Positions 5,990-6,738 of a stretch of DNA of 6,738 nucleotides are shown one piece after another. Location of the stretch: the NCBI GenBank assembly GCA_035559595.1, contig DATMBF010000035.1, positions 1-6,738 of the forward strand, in the 5' to 3' direction. Numbering within the stretch: the stretch's first letter is position 1; the number at the start of each line of letters is the position of its first letter. This DNA comes from DATMBF01 sp035559595 (GTDB taxonomy: Bacteria > Bacteroidota > Ignavibacteria > UBA10030). The notes under the pieces are model-generated. The model was not told where the DNA came from and ran no database searches. It was given only the letters and a program-made list of their open reading frames with translations. The position numbers and the translations under genes are program-made.

Positions 5990-6738
5990 TTCTGATCGCC
6001 TCCATTGGTGAAATCCGGGATGCCCGATAGGATGGATATAAGCCTGCAAGAGCCCCAAGTATTAGCGTTACTCCGGTTGTTATGAGTACAACAAACATGT
6101 CTGGGCGAAGGAGCTTGCCTGCGGGAATGTAAGGCAGAAACTGACGGATCCATTGTTCTACACCCGAGGAGAACAAGAAGCCTGCGGTGATTCCGCTTGC
6201 GATACCGATAACACAGATAATGAGCGTCTCGATGGTAACGAGCTTGAGGACATCGAATGGTTGAGCACCCACACAGCGGATATAGCCAAATTCTTTTTGT
6301 CTCTCAAACGTCGCCATCAGGATGGTGTTCAAAAGGCCAAGTCCGCTCACGAAAAGGGCAATAAGCAACACAGAATACATCAGCGCTTTGGTGCCGCCGA
6401 TAAGCTCAAGGATTCTCTTGCTCATATCTTCCGCAGGGACTACATACACATCGGGGAGCGTTTCGAGCTTGTTCTTGACTGATTGTAGCTGGGAAACATC
6501 ATAGAGCTGGACACCGACAGCAGTCAGCTTCCCTTCTTTGCGGAAATGCTTCTGGGCTACATTGATTGGCAGGTAGTAGAATCCGTCATCTTGCCCAAAC
6601 GTTCGCTCCAAGATGCCGACAACTTCGAACTCAGCGTCGAGAGTCTCGATGTAAATCTTATCCCCCACATTACGCTTTTCGATGCGCGCGACTTCGGAGC
6701 CGAGAATGATAGAATGTTCGTCCTTAAACCAACTCCCC
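5982..6738 (-). CDS. MacB/LolC/FtsX-type ABC transporter permease, C-terminal part (5' end beyond window edge)
   Basis: The frame is open to the window edge, so the N-terminal helix and part of the periplasmic domain are missing. About 251 residues are visible. The first are the end of a MacB periplasmic core domain (HSIILGSEVARIEKRNVGDK, then a beta-rich stretch to about residue 105). Three membrane helices follow (about 119-141, 166-188 and 214-234 of the visible part), separated by FERQKEFGYIRCVGAQPFDV, the cytoplasmic coupling segment of the family. The end is YPSYRASRISPMEAIRNE, the classic C-terminal FtsX-domain signature. A GTG at 6668 lies in frame, but the conserved ILGSEVAR lies upstream of it, so it is internal. 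It pairs with the ATP-binding protein encoded next. Permease and ATPase are separate genes, as in YknYZ or LolCDE, not fused as in E. coli MacB. The substrate cannot be read from the sequence. Confidence 0.93.
   Translation of the reverse strand, partial: GSWFKDEHSIILGSEVARIEKRNVGDKIYIETLDAEFEVVGILERTFGQDDGFYYLPINVAQKHFRKEGKLTAVGVQLYDVSQLQSVKNKLETLPDVYVVPAEDMSKRILELIGGTKALMYSVLLIALFVSGLGLLNTILMATFERQKEFGYIRCVGAQPFDVLKLVTIETLIICVIGIASGITAGFLFSSGVEQWIRQFLPYIPAGKLLRPDMFVVLITTGVTLILGALAGLYPSYRASRISPMEAIRNE
5999..6003 (-). promoter_or_regulatory. Ribosome binding site of the ABC ATP-binding gene, inside the permease gene
   Basis: GGAGG on the minus strand, 9 bases before the ATG at 5989-5987. It lies within the last codons of the permease gene and shows that translation starts at 5989 rather than at the longer open frame's ATG at 6058. 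Confidence 0.7.

Noticed and set aside
5990..6058. N-terminal extension of the ABC ATP-binding protein to the ATG at 6058
   Set aside because: The additional 23 residues do not resemble the family and would overlap the permease by 77 bases. The ATG at 5989 has a GGAGG 9 bases upstream and gives the normal family N-terminus.

Overview
The window is a compact gene cluster in which every supported gene lies on the minus strand, so transcription runs from the right edge towards position 1. An outer-membrane-factor protein with a signal peptide and a lipoprotein adaptor show that the host is a Gram-negative (diderm) bacterium. Base composition is roughly balanced and one gene starts with TTG behind a clear Shine-Dalgarno. 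Phylum cannot be fixed from the sequence; the style would fit an environmental Bacteroidota/Ignavibacteria-type or similar lineage, but that is only an impression.

Layout in order of transcription: (1) the C-terminal part of a MacB/LolC/FtsX-type ABC permease (5982-6738, cut by the window edge); (2) its ATP-binding partner of the LolD/MacB type (5315-5989), whose start overlaps the permease stop by 8 bases; (3) a small, apparently exported, cysteine-rich protein of unknown function (4916-5263); (4) a TolC/CzcC-type outer membrane factor (3500-4804); (5) a CzcB/CusB-type periplasmic adaptor lipoprotein (2350-3483); (6) a P1B heavy-metal P-type ATPase with an atypical APC / HEASE metal-site pair (397-2292); (7) the N-terminal part of a DUF302 protein (1-335, cut by the window edge).

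Genes 3-7 read as a metal (probably divalent cation or copper-group) efflux and tolerance module. The P-type ATPase would move metal from cytoplasm to periplasm, and the adaptor and outer membrane factor would carry it across the outer membrane. The RND pump (CzcA/CusA) that normally sits next to such an adaptor and outer membrane factor is absent here: the P-type ATPase occupies its place. The ABC pair upstream could be an independent lipoprotein/peptide exporter or envelope-stress system, or could share the adaptor and TolC-like channel as in MacAB-TolC. No regulator gene is visible.

There is no gene-free stretch over 300 bases. The longest gap is 4805-4915 (111 bases), in which I see the Shine-Dalgarno of the outer membrane factor gene but no convincing promoter or terminator. 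I see no RNA genes, mobile elements, CRISPR arrays or long repeats.
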